Below, one piece after another: positions 1-8,800 of a stretch of 64,000 nucleotides of DNA. The number at the start of each line of letters is the position of its first letter. The first letter of the stretch is position 1. The position numbers were made by a program, and so were the translations under genes. Origin of the DNA: Belliella kenyensis (lineage in GTDB: Bacteria > Bacteroidota > Bacteroidia > Cytophagales > Cyclobacteriaceae); assembly GCF_022549675.1 (NCBI RefSeq), contig NZ_JAKZGR010000013.1:62001-126000 (forward strand). Reading direction: 5' to 3'. The notes under the pieces were generated by a model. It was not told where the DNA came from, searched no databases, and was given only the letters and a program-made list of their open reading frames with translations.

Positions 1-1
1 A

Positions 2-559
2 GTAGAGGTCGATAAAGAAGACCTTGAAGCCGTAAGAGATTTACATTTGCTTACAATAAAGCCAGTTTTATACGTTGCTAATGTGGACGAAAACAGTATT
101 CAATCTGGAAATAAGTTTGTAGATCAACTACGTGAAAAAGTTAAAGAAGAAAATGCAGAAGTGATTGTACTATGTGCAGCGCTGGAATCTCAAATCGCTG
201 AATTTGAAGATGCAGAAGAAAAAGCAATGTTTCTTTCAGAATATGGTCTTGAAGAAAGTGGTTTGAATAGACTAATCGCCGCAGCGTATGCTTTGTTGGA
301 TCTGATTACCTATTTCACAGCTGGTGTACAAGAAGTGAGAGCTTGGACAATAAAAAAAGGCTGGAAAGCTCCTCAAGCAGCTGGAGTGATTCATACAGAT
401 TTTGAAAGAGGCTTTATAAAAGCAGAAGTAATCAAGCTTTCAGACTATGAAAAGTTCAAATCTGAAGCAGCTTGCAGAGAGAACGGTAAAATAGCCATAG
501 AAGGCAAAGAATATGTAGTACATGATGGTGATATCATGCATTTTAGGTTCAATGTTTGA
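2..559 (+). CDS. ychF: Redox-regulated ATPase YchF, C-terminal part (5' end outside window)
   Basis: The reading frame is open from base 2 and enters the window already inside the gene, so about half of this roughly 365-residue protein is missing. What is visible is the end of the G domain and the TGS-like C-terminal domain: the stretch KPVLYVANV, the segment with LLDLITYFTAGVQEVRAWT, then GVIHTDFERGFIKAEVI and a terminal HFRFNV, all typical of YchF/Ola1. The family is an Obg-related P-loop protein that prefers ATP and binds ribosomes, with a role in translation and stress control. An internal TTG at 47 is not a real start because the homology continues upstream of it. Identification is firm; the nucleotide-binding motifs themselves lie outside the window. 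Confidence 0.93.
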   Translation, partial: VEVDKEDLEAVRDLHLLTIKPVLYVANVDENSIQSGNKFVDQLREKVKEENAEVIVLCAALESQIAEFEDAEEKAMFLSEYGLEESGLNRLIAAAYALLDLITYFTAGVQEVRAWTIKKGWKAPQAAGVIHTDFERGFIKAEVIKLSDYEKFKSEAACRENGKIAIEGKEYVVHDGDIMHFRFNV

Positions 560-580
560 TAGAACTTAAAAAAAAATTTG

Positions 581-588
581 TACTTTTG
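581..588 (+). promoter_or_regulatory. Putative Bacteroidota -7 box upstream of the cas6-like gene
   Basis: The octamer TACTTTTG fits the Bacteroidota -7 consensus TAnnTTTG. A TTTG at 555-558 could act as the -33 element, but the 22-nt spacing is longer than the usual 19 or so. It lies in the 106-bp gap after ychF, so the cas6-like gene could have its own transcript. Confidence 0.45.
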
Positions 589-665
589 CAAGAAGATTAA
601 AAAAAACACATAATTAAAAGCCAATTACAGTTAAATAATTGTTTAAATTTTATTTTTAAAAAACC

Positions 666-1544
666 GTGAGAATAAGATTAATATTTTCCTTAAAAAACAA
701 AGGAGCTTACTTACCCTTTCATCACCAGTACATTCTGGCACAATTCCTCAAAGGACTTATCGTAAAAGGTGGTCGTGAGGAGTTTTTCAACTACAATTAC
801 TTCAACTTCTCTGGTCTTAAAGGTCAGACCAAGGTTAGTAGAAGTGGCCTTCATTATTACTCAAGTTTAGTCACCCTAGTGCTTTCATCACCCAATGAAG
901 AATTTATGGACTATCTGCTTGAGCAAGTATTTGCTACGCCAAAGATTGAGTTGGGCAACTTAGTGATCTCTCCTGAATACACAGAAGTAGAAACTGAGCC
1001 AGAATTGGAGACTTCGAACAAGTTCGTGTGTATCTCCCCTCTTGTATTACTCACTCCATCTTTCAATGATGAGTCAGGTAAACGTTTTATAAATCCAGAT
1101 TCTGATGAATTTTCAGATCTACTTTATGAATCTACCTTGACCAGAATGGAAAGATCTGGTTGGTATTCCCAAGAGCAAATGGAGTCATTCTACAAGTTCC
1201 AAGTTGTACCTGATATGAATTATGTAAATAAGCTCAGAGAACAGCAAAAGAAATTTGCAAGAATCTATTCTGTATATGACATGGATGTCAAATATGAAGT
1301 GAGAGGTTATACTTTACCTTTTACACTTTATGCTGCTCCAGAAGTACAGGATTTCGTGTTCAAATGTGGTTTGGGTGCATTCACCCACAAAGGATTTGGT
1401 ATGCTTGACCTTGCTAACCACGCTCCTAATCAAAGAACCGAACCTTATAAGTTCAAAAGAGAAGGTTTTATTCCTTATAAAGCACATCAGGAAAGAACAA
1501 AATCTCAAGATTCTGAAGGAGAAGACTCTGAAGAAATGGCTTAA
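666..1544 (+). CDS. cas6: Orphan Cas6-type CRISPR endoribonuclease
   Basis: This 292-residue protein has the layout of Cas6: an N-terminal ferredoxin-like half (MRIRLIFSLKNKG, then PFHHQYILAQFL with a possible catalytic His at 19 or 20) and a C-terminal half ending in the diagnostic glycine-rich loop GLGAFTHKGFGMLDL at residues 235-249. Cas6 cuts CRISPR precursor RNA in type I and III systems. No cas gene or repeat-spacer array lies near it here, so its target is unknown; it may serve an array elsewhere or have been recruited for another RNA. The start is GTG, chosen because the conserved first strand begins there. The C-terminal tail (about 20 residues) is acidic and Ser-rich and looks disordered. 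A strong terminator follows directly. Family call is good; function in this cell is inferred. Confidence 0.82.
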   Translation: MRIRLIFSLKNKGAYLPFHHQYILAQFLKGLIVKGGREEFFNYNYFNFSGLKGQTKVSRSGLHYYSSLVTLVLSSPNEEFMDYLLEQVFATPKIELGNLVISPEYTEVETEPELETSNKFVCISPLVLLTPSFNDESGKRFINPDSDEFSDLLYESTLTRMERSGWYSQEQMESFYKFQVVPDMNYVNKLREQQKKFARIYSVYDMDVKYEVRGYTLPFTLYAAPEVQDFVFKCGLGAFTHKGFGMLDLANHAPNQRTEPYKFKREGFIPYKAHQERTKSQDSEGEDSEEMA

Positions 1545-1560
1545 TCACTGAAAAGCTTAA

Positions 1561-1591
1561 AAAAAACCGATCAAAATTGATCGGTTTTTTT
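1561..1591. terminator. Rho-independent terminator after cas6
   Basis: The inverted repeat CCGATCA-AAAT-TGATCGG is flanked by A-runs and T-runs, so it can terminate on both strands: the cas6-like gene from the left and the T9SS plug gene from the right. Confidence 0.9.
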
Positions 1592-1726
1592 CATTTTATT
1601 TTATGTTTCTTTGTCACTGATTTCAATCTATCTGTTCAATCAATGTTCTCTATTGTTACTTGTATCATTTTGGATATACAGATATCTAATTCACAAAAAG
1701 TTATTCAAAACCCGAGAAAAGAGAAA

Positions 1727-2992
1727 TTATAACCTACGCTTATTAGGATTCAAATTACTGTACCCTACCAATTCATCATACCTACTACCCACATCCCTGA
1801 AATAAACCAATACCTCATATTCATTTTCTGTCTCAAAATGATCTCCTTCTATAGGTGACATGTTCCAGCCATCATTTGTTTTATAGGCAAATTGATAATC
1901 ATACCATCCTTGCTTCAAAAGTAAAGTAGCTTGATAAGTATTTGTCTTTTTGTCAAGTACCATTTTTGCATCCGAATCAGTTCCCCAATTACTAAGCGAT
2001 CCGACTATATAGGGTGTTTCAGAAACCCCATCTGCTTTAAGGTTAAACGTAGTAAGAATGTATTCACCTTCAAGGTCATGATTTTGTCGCTCAAAATTAA
2101 ATATTACATATTGCCCATTCATATCAAGGTATTGTGAGTATACAGCGGTTGGCCTGATCTTTTCTATCATAGTTTCCGCAAAAACCACATCTTCTTCCAT
2201 CTGAATTTTAGCTACATTATTCCCTCTCGCTCTTACATATCTTAAATCTACGAATCTAAATTCATTCCCTGCCAAAAAAGCATTTGAACCATCGAAAAGT
2301 TCATAGGAGACCGTTTTTAAGTCCTCTCTTACCATAGTTGGCTTCAAATTAAAGATCGTATTGTCCCACCGTTGATTTTGTCTTATAACGACTCTCAGTG
2401 CTGTCCGAGGATCTAAAACTTCTCGTGCTTTATAGTTGAGGTTGATGTTAAGTTGTTGCTGTTTTCTCCTGAATTCTGTTTGACTTGGTGGTACTATCTT
2501 AGCCCCTACTTGAACAGAATTGTCAAAAACCATAAATCTTTTCGTGATTATAGTTTTGTCTTGTTCACGTCCTCTATACACCTGCACAATATAATTCCCA
2601 CTTTTGGTGACTCTTGGAATCACAAAATTATAATGTATGTAAGGTATACGAGTGTCAATTGAGTAATTGTAGTCAGTGATATTGAATTCGTTGAATTGCT
2701 CTAGATAATCATTCTCTTTGAGATCGGAAGGCGTCCAATTCATATCACAATGAATCAATCTTACCGAATACATATCTGGATCATAAGCAATATCATCAAA
2801 GGATAGTAAAAGTGGTGTATTCGCTTGAAGTGAAATCGCAGGAGAACTCATTTGTGATGAAAACTCTGAAGATTGAGGAAAGAGTCGTACAGACTGAATA
2901 TTTTCTTCATATACACGATCTTGAATGCTCCCTTGACCGAATGTTTTAAAGAAAACACTAAATAAAGCGATAACCAAAAAACATTTTTTCAT
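1727..2992 (-). CDS. Type IX secretion system plug protein (DUF5103 family)
   Basis: The protein has 421 residues from the chosen start. It begins with a clear Sec signal peptide (MKKCFLVIALFSVFF, cleavage near FGQG) and continues with the DUF5103 pattern: FDDIAYDPDMYSVRLIHCDMNW, then SGNYIVQVYRG, and near the C-terminus a Gly/Tyr-rich segment containing GWYDYQFAY. In the T9SS of Flavobacterium a protein of this family plugs the SprA translocon pore on the periplasmic side; that role is transferred by family. An in-frame ATG at 3013 would add seven residues before the signal peptide; I prefer 2992 because the peptide then starts canonically with MKK. No other T9SS gene is nearby, which is usual because T9SS genes are scattered. 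Confidence 0.85.
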   Translation of the reverse strand: MKKCFLVIALFSVFFKTFGQGSIQDRVYEENIQSVRLFPQSSEFSSQMSSPAISLQANTPLLLSFDDIAYDPDMYSVRLIHCDMNWTPSDLKENDYLEQFNEFNITDYNYSIDTRIPYIHYNFVIPRVTKSGNYIVQVYRGREQDKTIITKRFMVFDNSVQVGAKIVPPSQTEFRRKQQQLNINLNYKAREVLDPRTALRVVIRQNQRWDNTIFNLKPTMVREDLKTVSYELFDGSNAFLAGNEFRFVDLRYVRARGNNVAKIQMEEDVVFAETMIEKIRPTAVYSQYLDMNGQYVIFNFERQNHDLEGEYILTTFNLKADGVSETPYIVGSLSNWGTDSDAKMVLDKKTNTYQATLLLKQGWYDYQFAYKTNDGWNMSPIEGDHFETENEYEVLVYFRDVGSRYDELVGYSNLNPNKRRL

Positions 2993-3013
2993 TTTACTTT
3001 CTTTTAAATTCAT

Positions 3014-3625
3014 ATAAAGGTCAAATTAAACTCCTGTAATCAGAATTTTCTCCCAAGTTTTTAAGATTCAAATATAAAAACGAAGAGAGTTAGATTCTTC
3101 CCTTTTTCAACAATCAGACCAAAAATTTCAGGCTGAAATTTAGTACAATATTGAACTACTGCATGTACTTTGAAATATGGATTTTATCCATGAATTTACT
3201 TTAAATCTTAATTCGAAAAGATACAAATTAACAAATCCTCATAGGATTATTAAGATATAGAAATCTATTCTTACTTTTCCAATGTATCCAGTTTAGGGCT
3301 GTCCAAACTACAATGCAATTAGTAAATAATCCGTCCCCTCTTTTTGGAATTGTTCAATTTATATCAAAGCTAATTTAAATCGATAATTTCTATATTATGG
3401 ATATACGGAACTATGCCAATAACATTACAAAATTCCGATTTATCTAACTTCCGATATAAATTGATACTGGATACTTATGGATATTGATCATTAACGACCT
3501 ATTGAGCCAATGAATTGAAGCTATTGGAAAAAAAGCGTATAATCTTATTCTATAATTATCGGTAAAGTCACTGATATACATTAGATAAATAACTATACTC
3601 AGAAAGTAACAAAGGGCGATCTACC
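3014..3625. other. AT-rich intergenic region without recognisable gene
   Basis: About 610 bases separate the start of the T9SS plug gene from the end of hslV. Both strands are interrupted by frequent stops. I see no RNA gene, repeat or clear terminator. A CAAATATA at 3069-3076 reads TATATTTG on the minus strand and could be the -7 box of the plug gene, without a matching -33 element. The length is unusual for this otherwise compact window and may hold gene debris or an unrecognised small RNA. Confidence 0.5.
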
Positions 3626-4174
3626 CTATTTTTCTATTAGAACTTTTTCAATGACCAAATTGTGATTGGTATAGATACATACATCTGCCGCTATGCCTAA
3701 ACTTTCTCGGACCATTTGTTCGGCTGTAAGTTGTGGAGCAAACTTCTTGAGAGCTCTTGCTGCAGATTGCGCATACATGCTTCCAGAACCTATAGTAGCA
3801 ATCTCCATATCAGGTTCTATCACATCTCCAGTACCTGAAATTATCAATATATCTTGAGAATCCGCCACGATCATCATTGCTTCAAGTTTGGAAAGCATTC
3901 TATCCATCCTCCATTCCTTAGCTAATTCCACAGCTGCTCTTTTCATATTATTCCCATAAGCGCCAAGTTTTTCTTCAAACTTTTCCAATAAAGTGAAAGC
4001 ATCTGCCGTAGAACCTGCAAACCCAGTAACGATTTTGCCTCCTTGCAATCTTCGAACTTTATTGACCGTACTTTTGGCGACTGTATGCCCCATGGTGGCT
4101 TGACCATCAGCTCCTATCACTACTTCACCATTATGCTTAATAGCGACTACGGTGGTTGCTTTGATTTTTTCCAT
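3626..4174 (-). CDS. hslV: HslV, proteolytic subunit of the HslUV ATP-dependent protease
   Basis: The protein has 182 residues, the usual length for HslV. A short propeptide (MEKIKA) precedes TTVVAIKHNG, so Thr7 becomes the N-terminal nucleophile after processing. GADGQATMG and the IATIGSGSMYAQSAARAL segment are further family signatures. HslV forms a double hexamer that is opened and fed by the ATPase HslU in the cytoplasm and degrades misfolded or regulatory proteins. hslU, often adjacent in other bacteria, is not in this window. A possible minus-strand promoter lies upstream: TTG (complement of 4229-4231), 17 nt, then TACCTTTA (complement of 4204-4211). Confidence 0.96.
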   Translation of the reverse strand: MEKIKATTVVAIKHNGEVVIGADGQATMGHTVAKSTVNKVRRLQGGKIVTGFAGSTADAFTLLEKFEEKLGAYGNNMKRAAVELAKEWRMDRMLSKLEAMMIVADSQDILIISGTGDVIEPDMEIATIGSGSMYAQSAARALKKFAPQLTAEQMVRESLGIAADVCIYTNHNLVIEKVLIEK

Positions 4175-4564
4175 ATTTATTTTAGATGATTGAAATTTAA
4201 AACTAAAGGTAAATTAATTTGATATCCTCAACTGTGAACAGGTTACGTATTCAGTGAAATGTCTAAGAAATACAGTTGAAATTTTAAATAACCAATAAAC
4301 ATTTATTTCCTAAGAAAATTGAATTACTTAAAATTTGCTGACTTTTCTTTATAGACTGCTCAACTCCTATGAGAAATCATTACAAGCAACCTAAAGGATC
4401 TTTTATCACTATAAATCAGTCCTAGCAATAAATTATTGATTAAAGATATCTCCATTTTATTCTATAGAACATGTGTCTGAATGATTAAGTCAATAACCAT
4501 ACTAAATGCAAAAAGTCCCGAAAAACAGGACTTTTTGACATGATCAATTTTTGATATATAATTA
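4175..4564. other. Intergenic region between hslV and the E2 gene
   Basis: These 390 bases are AT-rich and hold the presumed hslV promoter near 4204-4231 and, at the other end, the terminator of the downstream-reading E2 gene. I see nothing else. Confidence 0.5.
4510..4536 (-). terminator. Rho-independent terminator of the pdh E2 gene
   Basis: AAAAAGTCC and GGACTTTTT form a 9-bp stem around a 9-nt loop 29 bases past the stop codon. On the minus strand the stem ends in a T-run. Confidence 0.85.
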
Positions 4565-6277
4565 TTAAATCAAGATTCTAACTGGATCTTCCAACAAACC
4601 TTTAAGAGTCTGTAAAAATGCAGAACCTACTGCTCCGTCTACTACTCTATGGTCACATGACAAAGTTACCTTCATCACATTTCCAATTTGCATCTGTCCA
4701 TTCTTGACCACTACAGTTTCTTTTATTCCACCTACTGCTAGGATGCAAGCATCTGGAGGATTGATAATAGCAGTAAATTCATCTATCCCAAACATACCAA
4801 GGTTTGAAATAGTGAAGGTATTACCTTCCCAATCTTTTGGTTGCAATTCTTTATTTTTTGCTTTACCTCCAAGGGATTTTGCTTCATTTGAGATCTGAGA
4901 CAGCGACTTTGAATCAGCAAATCTAATCACTGGTACAAGAAGACCTTCTTCAACAGCCACTGCCATACCAATATGAATATGCTCATTGTATCGAATCTTG
5001 TCTCCTAACCAAGAAGAATTAACTTTTGGATGCTGACGCAATGCTGCCGCTGAAGCTTTGATCACCATGTCATTGAACGAAATCTTCACTGGAGCAACCT
5101 CATTCATGCTTTTTCTTGCTTCTATAGCTTTGTCCATGTTTATCTCCATGGTCAAATAGAAGTGAGGTGCTGTAAACTTACTTTCTGCCAATCTCTTAGC
5201 GATAACTTTTCGCATTTGAGATACCTTTTCTTCTTTGTAAGATTCTTGCCCTACAGATGGTGCAGCTGGAGAATCCAAAGCAGTAGTAGCTTGAGCTGGT
5301 GCAGGGGTGAAATTCTCTACATCACGTTTGATTATTCTCCCTCCTTCACCCGAACCTTTTACTTGAGCTATATCGATTCCTTTATCTGAAGCTAACTTTT
5401 TGGCCAAAGGTGAAGCTTTCAAGCGGTCACCATCCGCAGTAGTATTAGAAGAACTACCACTTGAAGAAGATGAGCTTGATTCACTTTTCTTATCTTCTGA
5501 TTTCTTTTCAGAAACTGTTTCTTTCTTTTCTTTGACTTCTTCCTTTTTCTCTGAAGTCACCATCTCTTCATCACCATCAGCATTCTGCTCATGGGCTTTC
5601 AGCAAAGTTTTATAATCAGCATCTTTTTCACCTATCACAGCAATCACTCCATCGATTTCTACAGAGTCACCAGCTTCTACTCCGATATGAAGCAAGATAC
5701 CATCATCATAAGATTCAAGCTCCATTGTAGCCTTATCAGTCTCAACTTCGGCAATGATATCACCAGCTTTGATTTCATCTCCTACCTTTTTCAACCATGA
5801 AGCTATTACTCCCTCAGTCATCGTGTCAGACATCTTAGGCATGGTAATCACAGTGGCATTGATATTTGAAGTATCTACTTTTTCAGATTTAGTCTTAGAT
5901 TCCTTCTTATCATCTTGGCTCTCTTCTTTCTCTTCTGATTTCTTTTCTTCTGATTTTTCTTCTTTTTTATCAGAATCATTCTTAGAGCTAGTAGATCCCT
6001 CACCATTTGCTTCTTTCAACAAATCTTCAATGTCTTCATCCTTTTCGCCAATGATAGCAATGACTCCATTTACTGGAACAGCATCTTTTTCTTCCACGCC
6101 TATGTGAAGCAAAACACCTTCTTCGTAAGATTCCAACTCCATGGTAGCTTTGTCAGTCTCTACCTCTGCGAGGATATCACCTGGTTTCACTTCATCACCA
6201 ACTTTCTTCAACCACGCTGCGATCACACCTTCTTCCATGGTATCGCTCATCTTGGGCATTCTTATTATTTCGGCCAT
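4565..6277 (-). CDS. pdhC: Pyruvate dehydrogenase complex E2, dihydrolipoamide acetyltransferase (two lipoyl domains)
   Basis: The 570 residues contain, in order, two lipoyl domains (residues about 2-78 and 142-217) with the ETDKATME motif and lipoylated lysines K43 and K182, a peripheral-subunit-binding domain (about 285-322, ASPLAKKLASDKG and GSGEGGRI), and the CoA-dependent acyltransferase domain ending with the catalytic DHRVVDG motif. E2 is the core of the complex that turns pyruvate into acetyl-CoA. The linkers are unusual: instead of the common Ala/Pro-rich swivel they are dominated by Lys, Glu, Ser and Asp, with many KKEEK- and KSE-like stretches. The E1 and E3 genes are not adjacent. 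The domain plan fits pyruvate rather than 2-oxoglutarate dehydrogenase E2, which usually has a single lipoyl domain. Confidence 0.93.
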   Translation of the reverse strand: MAEIIRMPKMSDTMEEGVIAAWLKKVGDEVKPGDILAEVETDKATMELESYEEGVLLHIGVEEKDAVPVNGVIAIIGEKDEDIEDLLKEANGEGSTSSKNDSDKKEEKSEEKKSEEKEESQDDKKESKTKSEKVDTSNINATVITMPKMSDTMTEGVIASWLKKVGDEIKAGDIIAEVETDKATMELESYDDGILLHIGVEAGDSVEIDGVIAVIGEKDADYKTLLKAHEQNADGDEEMVTSEKKEEVKEKKETVSEKKSEDKKSESSSSSSSGSSSNTTADGDRLKASPLAKKLASDKGIDIAQVKGSGEGGRIIKRDVENFTPAPAQATTALDSPAAPSVGQESYKEEKVSQMRKVIAKRLAESKFTAPHFYLTMEINMDKAIEARKSMNEVAPVKISFNDMVIKASAAALRQHPKVNSSWLGDKIRYNEHIHIGMAVAVEEGLLVPVIRFADSKSLSQISNEAKSLGGKAKNKELQPKDWEGNTFTISNLGMFGIDEFTAIINPPDACILAVGGIKETVVVKNGQMQIGNVMKVTLSCDHRVVDGAVGSAFLQTLKGLLEDPVRILI

Positions 6278-6400
6278 ATGTTTATTAGTATCCTAGTCAA
6301 TTTTAAGCAGGTCAAAAATAGTCGTTAAAATGTCTTTTTTCAAATTTAATAATAGTATTTTCATGATTGAAAAGTGATAATGTTCCAGAATTGTTCAAAA

Positions 6401-7360
6401 ATGCCTCTTTTAAAATCTTCCCCATATCAAAATCCAAAATGGTTATTCAATGGTCATTTACAAACTATCGTACCTAGTATCTTTAGAAAAATAAATCTAT
6501 TACCATTTGAAAGAGAACGTATTACAACCAAAGATGGTGATTTTATAGACTTAGATTGGTTACGTTCTGGATCAGAAAAATTGGTGATCATCAGCCATGG
6601 TTTGGAGGGGAATAGTAGAAGGCCATACATGGTTGGAATGGCCCACCAATTTTTCAAAAATAATTTTGATGTGCTCAATTGGAACTTCAGAGGCTGTAGT
6701 GAAGAAATGAACAAAAAACTAATATTTTACCACTCTGGTGCCACGTATGACCTCAAAGAAGTGATTGATCATGCCAGTAGTGGGTACAAAGAAGTTTTTC
6801 TTATTGGTTTTAGCCTTGGTGGAAATCTAACTTTAAAATATCTAGGAGAAACCGACCAAATCAACCTTAAAATCAAGTCTGCTACGGCTATTTCAGTGCC
6901 TCTTCATCTGGAATCTTCATGCGAAAAAATATCTTCTAGAGAAAACATCATTTATGCAAGACGATTTCTCAAGACACTCAAAGAAAAGATTACACAGAAA
7001 TCTTTGGTTTTTCCTAATCAACTTTCTCCAGATAAACTGAGAAAAATAAAAACTTTAAAGGATTTTGATGATCTATATACAGGCCCTATACATGGATTTG
7101 ACGATGCTCACGATTACTACGAAAAGAATTCATCCTTGTATTTTATTGAAAAGATTAAAGTACCAACACTCATCCTCAATGCCCAAAATGATCCCTTTTT
7201 GAGTCCTAAATGTTACCCAGTAAATATAGGTCATAGCTCAACTCACTTGTGGATGGAGTTCCCAAAATATGGAGGGCATGTTGGATTTAGCCCAAGAAGT
7301 CGAAATGAAGTCTACTGGTCAGAAAAAAGAGCATTTGAATTTATCACTTCAGATCATTAA
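6401..7360 (+). CDS. YheT-type alpha/beta hydrolase
   Basis: The 319-residue product is an alpha/beta hydrolase of the YheT/ABHD1-3 group (COG0429). The family signature NGHLQTIVPS lies near the N-terminus, ISHGLEGNSRRPYM forms the oxyanion region, IGFSLGGN carries the nucleophilic Ser in GxSxG, and GGHVGF near the C-terminus supplies the catalytic His. The physiological substrate of bacterial members is not well defined; eukaryotic relatives act on lipid esters. I chose the ATG at 6401 (MPLLKSS) because it sits just before the conserved region; an in-frame ATG at 6374 would add nine unremarkable residues. It is divergent from the E2 gene, and the SRAP gene starts 28 bases after it, so the two may be cotranscribed. 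Confidence 0.85.
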   Translation: MPLLKSSPYQNPKWLFNGHLQTIVPSIFRKINLLPFERERITTKDGDFIDLDWLRSGSEKLVIISHGLEGNSRRPYMVGMAHQFFKNNFDVLNWNFRGCSEEMNKKLIFYHSGATYDLKEVIDHASSGYKEVFLIGFSLGGNLTLKYLGETDQINLKIKSATAISVPLHLESSCEKISSRENIIYARRFLKTLKEKITQKSLVFPNQLSPDKLRKIKTLKDFDDLYTGPIHGFDDAHDYYEKNSSLYFIEKIKVPTLILNAQNDPFLSPKCYPVNIGHSSTHLWMEFPKYGGHVGFSPRSRNEVYWSEKRAFEFITSDH

Positions 7361-7388
7361 TTTACAACAAAATCAATACTTCAAAATC

Positions 7389-8087
7389 ATGTGTGGAAGA
7401 TATTCACTTAATAAAAGTAAAATTGCGCTAGAAGAAAGATTTCAAGCAGAAATCCTCACCGATTTCAATCCACGATACAATATTGCACCTACACAGCTTC
7501 TCCCTGTATTGACTTCAGAGAGCCCAAAAGGATTTTCATTCTTTTATTGGGGAATCACACCAGATTTTGCCAAAAACAAAACTGTTGCTCAAAAACTAAT
7601 CAACGCACGCGCTGATACCGTGCATCAAAAAGTGTCCTTCAAATCATCTTTCGAAAAACGTAGATGCTTAATACCCGCAGATGGATTTTATGAATGGAAA
7701 AGATTAGGCAAAAAAACTATCACTCCTTATAGATTTACCATGCATGATGAAAGCCTTTTTGCTTTTGCTGGTATTTGGGAAGAATACGAAAATGAAAAAG
7801 GTGAAACTAATCATACCTTTTTGATCTTAACCACGGATGCAAATAGGGTTGTTCAAGACGTGCATGACAGGATGCCTGTAATCATAAGTAGAGAAAACGA
7901 AAAAAAATGGCTTGATAAATATAGTACAATTGAAGAATTGCAAAAGATGTTGATTCCTTATTCATCTGAAGAAATGATCTCTTACACTGTTTCTCCGTTA
8001 GTGAATCAAGTGGCAAATGACAATCCATCTGTGATGAGAAAAACCTCCCCTATGGATCAGTTCGGGAATTATACACTGTTTGGATAA
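7389..8087 (+). CDS. SRAP-family abasic-site processing protein (YedK/HMCES)
   Basis: The 232-residue protein begins MCGRYSL, which fixes the start: after Met removal Cys2 becomes the N-terminal catalytic residue. Other active-site positions known from YedK are present: N72 in INARADT, E102 in GFYEWK and H159 in HDRMP. SRAP proteins form a thiazolidine crosslink with abasic sites in single-stranded DNA, protecting replication forks, and later reverse or release it. The frame is open further upstream into the YheT gene, but that extension destroys the Cys2 chemistry and is not real. The YheT-like gene is 28 bases upstream on the same strand. Confidence 0.94.
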   Translation: MCGRYSLNKSKIALEERFQAEILTDFNPRYNIAPTQLLPVLTSESPKGFSFFYWGITPDFAKNKTVAQKLINARADTVHQKVSFKSSFEKRRCLIPADGFYEWKRLGKKTITPYRFTMHDESLFAFAGIWEEYENEKGETNHTFLILTTDANRVVQDVHDRMPVIISRENEKKWLDKYSTIEELQKMLIPYSSEEMISYTVSPLVNQVANDNPSVMRKTSPMDQFGNYTLFG

Positions 8088-8800
8088 TGTAAACAGATAC
8101 TAATATGCTTTTTTAGTTTACAAAATTTCAGTTTGCCACTTTTTATAATTTTTTTGATCTTCGGAATTATATTTAAGCTATTTGTTTGTACGTATCTTTG
8201 CTAAAAATATTAAAACATTGACCAAATCAGTAGCTATTGGTCAATATCCTTGATCAAATGGCAGCGGATCAAAGCTAGGTTAATTCGATTTTTCTGTAGG
8301 TGGCTGAGATAGTTGCATGTATACAAAATATTATTCTGAAAAAATCTTTGTAATTAATCACCTTTTAGTCTTGCGGATGTTATCAAAAAGTAAATTTAAT
8401 GCTATATTCAAGAGCTATCTTTCAGACTCAAACTTTAAAACTAACATCTTTTTTAAACTTAGCTCATAAGATTTGTATGTTATTCAAAAGGATCAAACTA
8501 AATTTTTCAAGATTCAAAACGCTCCATTTTAATAATTAATAAAATGCACGAAATAATATTTGTATCCAGTTAGATTTAAATTTTGCATTATGTTTCATTC
8601 AAATAAAATACCTTTTGATTGAATTATAAATCACGAAATTAGAGCAATTTTATATTTTTTTTAACAGCAAGTATCATTTTCAAGATCCTAAAAACTAATA
8701 ATTTATGACATTACACAAATATTTTTTAAAAGCGTGTTAAAAAATCATAAACAACTTATTATCTTTTTCTCTAAATTGGTGTCAAAATAAACAAATTAAT
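8088..8800. other. Long AT-rich leader upstream of the first susC
   Basis: A 713-base gap without a convincing gene on either strand. A TATCTTTG box at 8193-8200 matches the -7 consensus; if used, transcription would start near 8207 and leave a leader of roughly 590 nt. No sigma factor, FecR-type anti-sigma factor or other regulator is encoded here, although such genes often precede susC in Bacteroidota. I see no riboswitch I can name. Confidence 0.45.
8193..8200 (+). promoter_or_regulatory. Putative -7 box of the susC/susD operon
   Basis: TATCTTTG matches TAnnTTTG. The expected -33 position holds only TTTA (8172-8175), so the match is partial. Confidence 0.3.

Noticed and set aside
560-665. 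CRISPR repeats near the cas6-like gene
   Set aside because: I looked on both sides of the gene and in the gaps up to 4.5 kb for regularly spaced direct repeats and found none.
5754-6107. Long plus-strand frame opposite the E2 gene, rich in Ser and Phe
   Set aside because: It is the antisense shadow of the Lys/Glu-rich linker, where biased composition removes stops. The E2 protein on the other strand is unambiguous.
7269-7388. Upstream extension of the SRAP gene overlapping the hydrolase gene
   Set aside because: SRAP activity requires Cys2 at the mature N-terminus, which only the start at 7389 provides.
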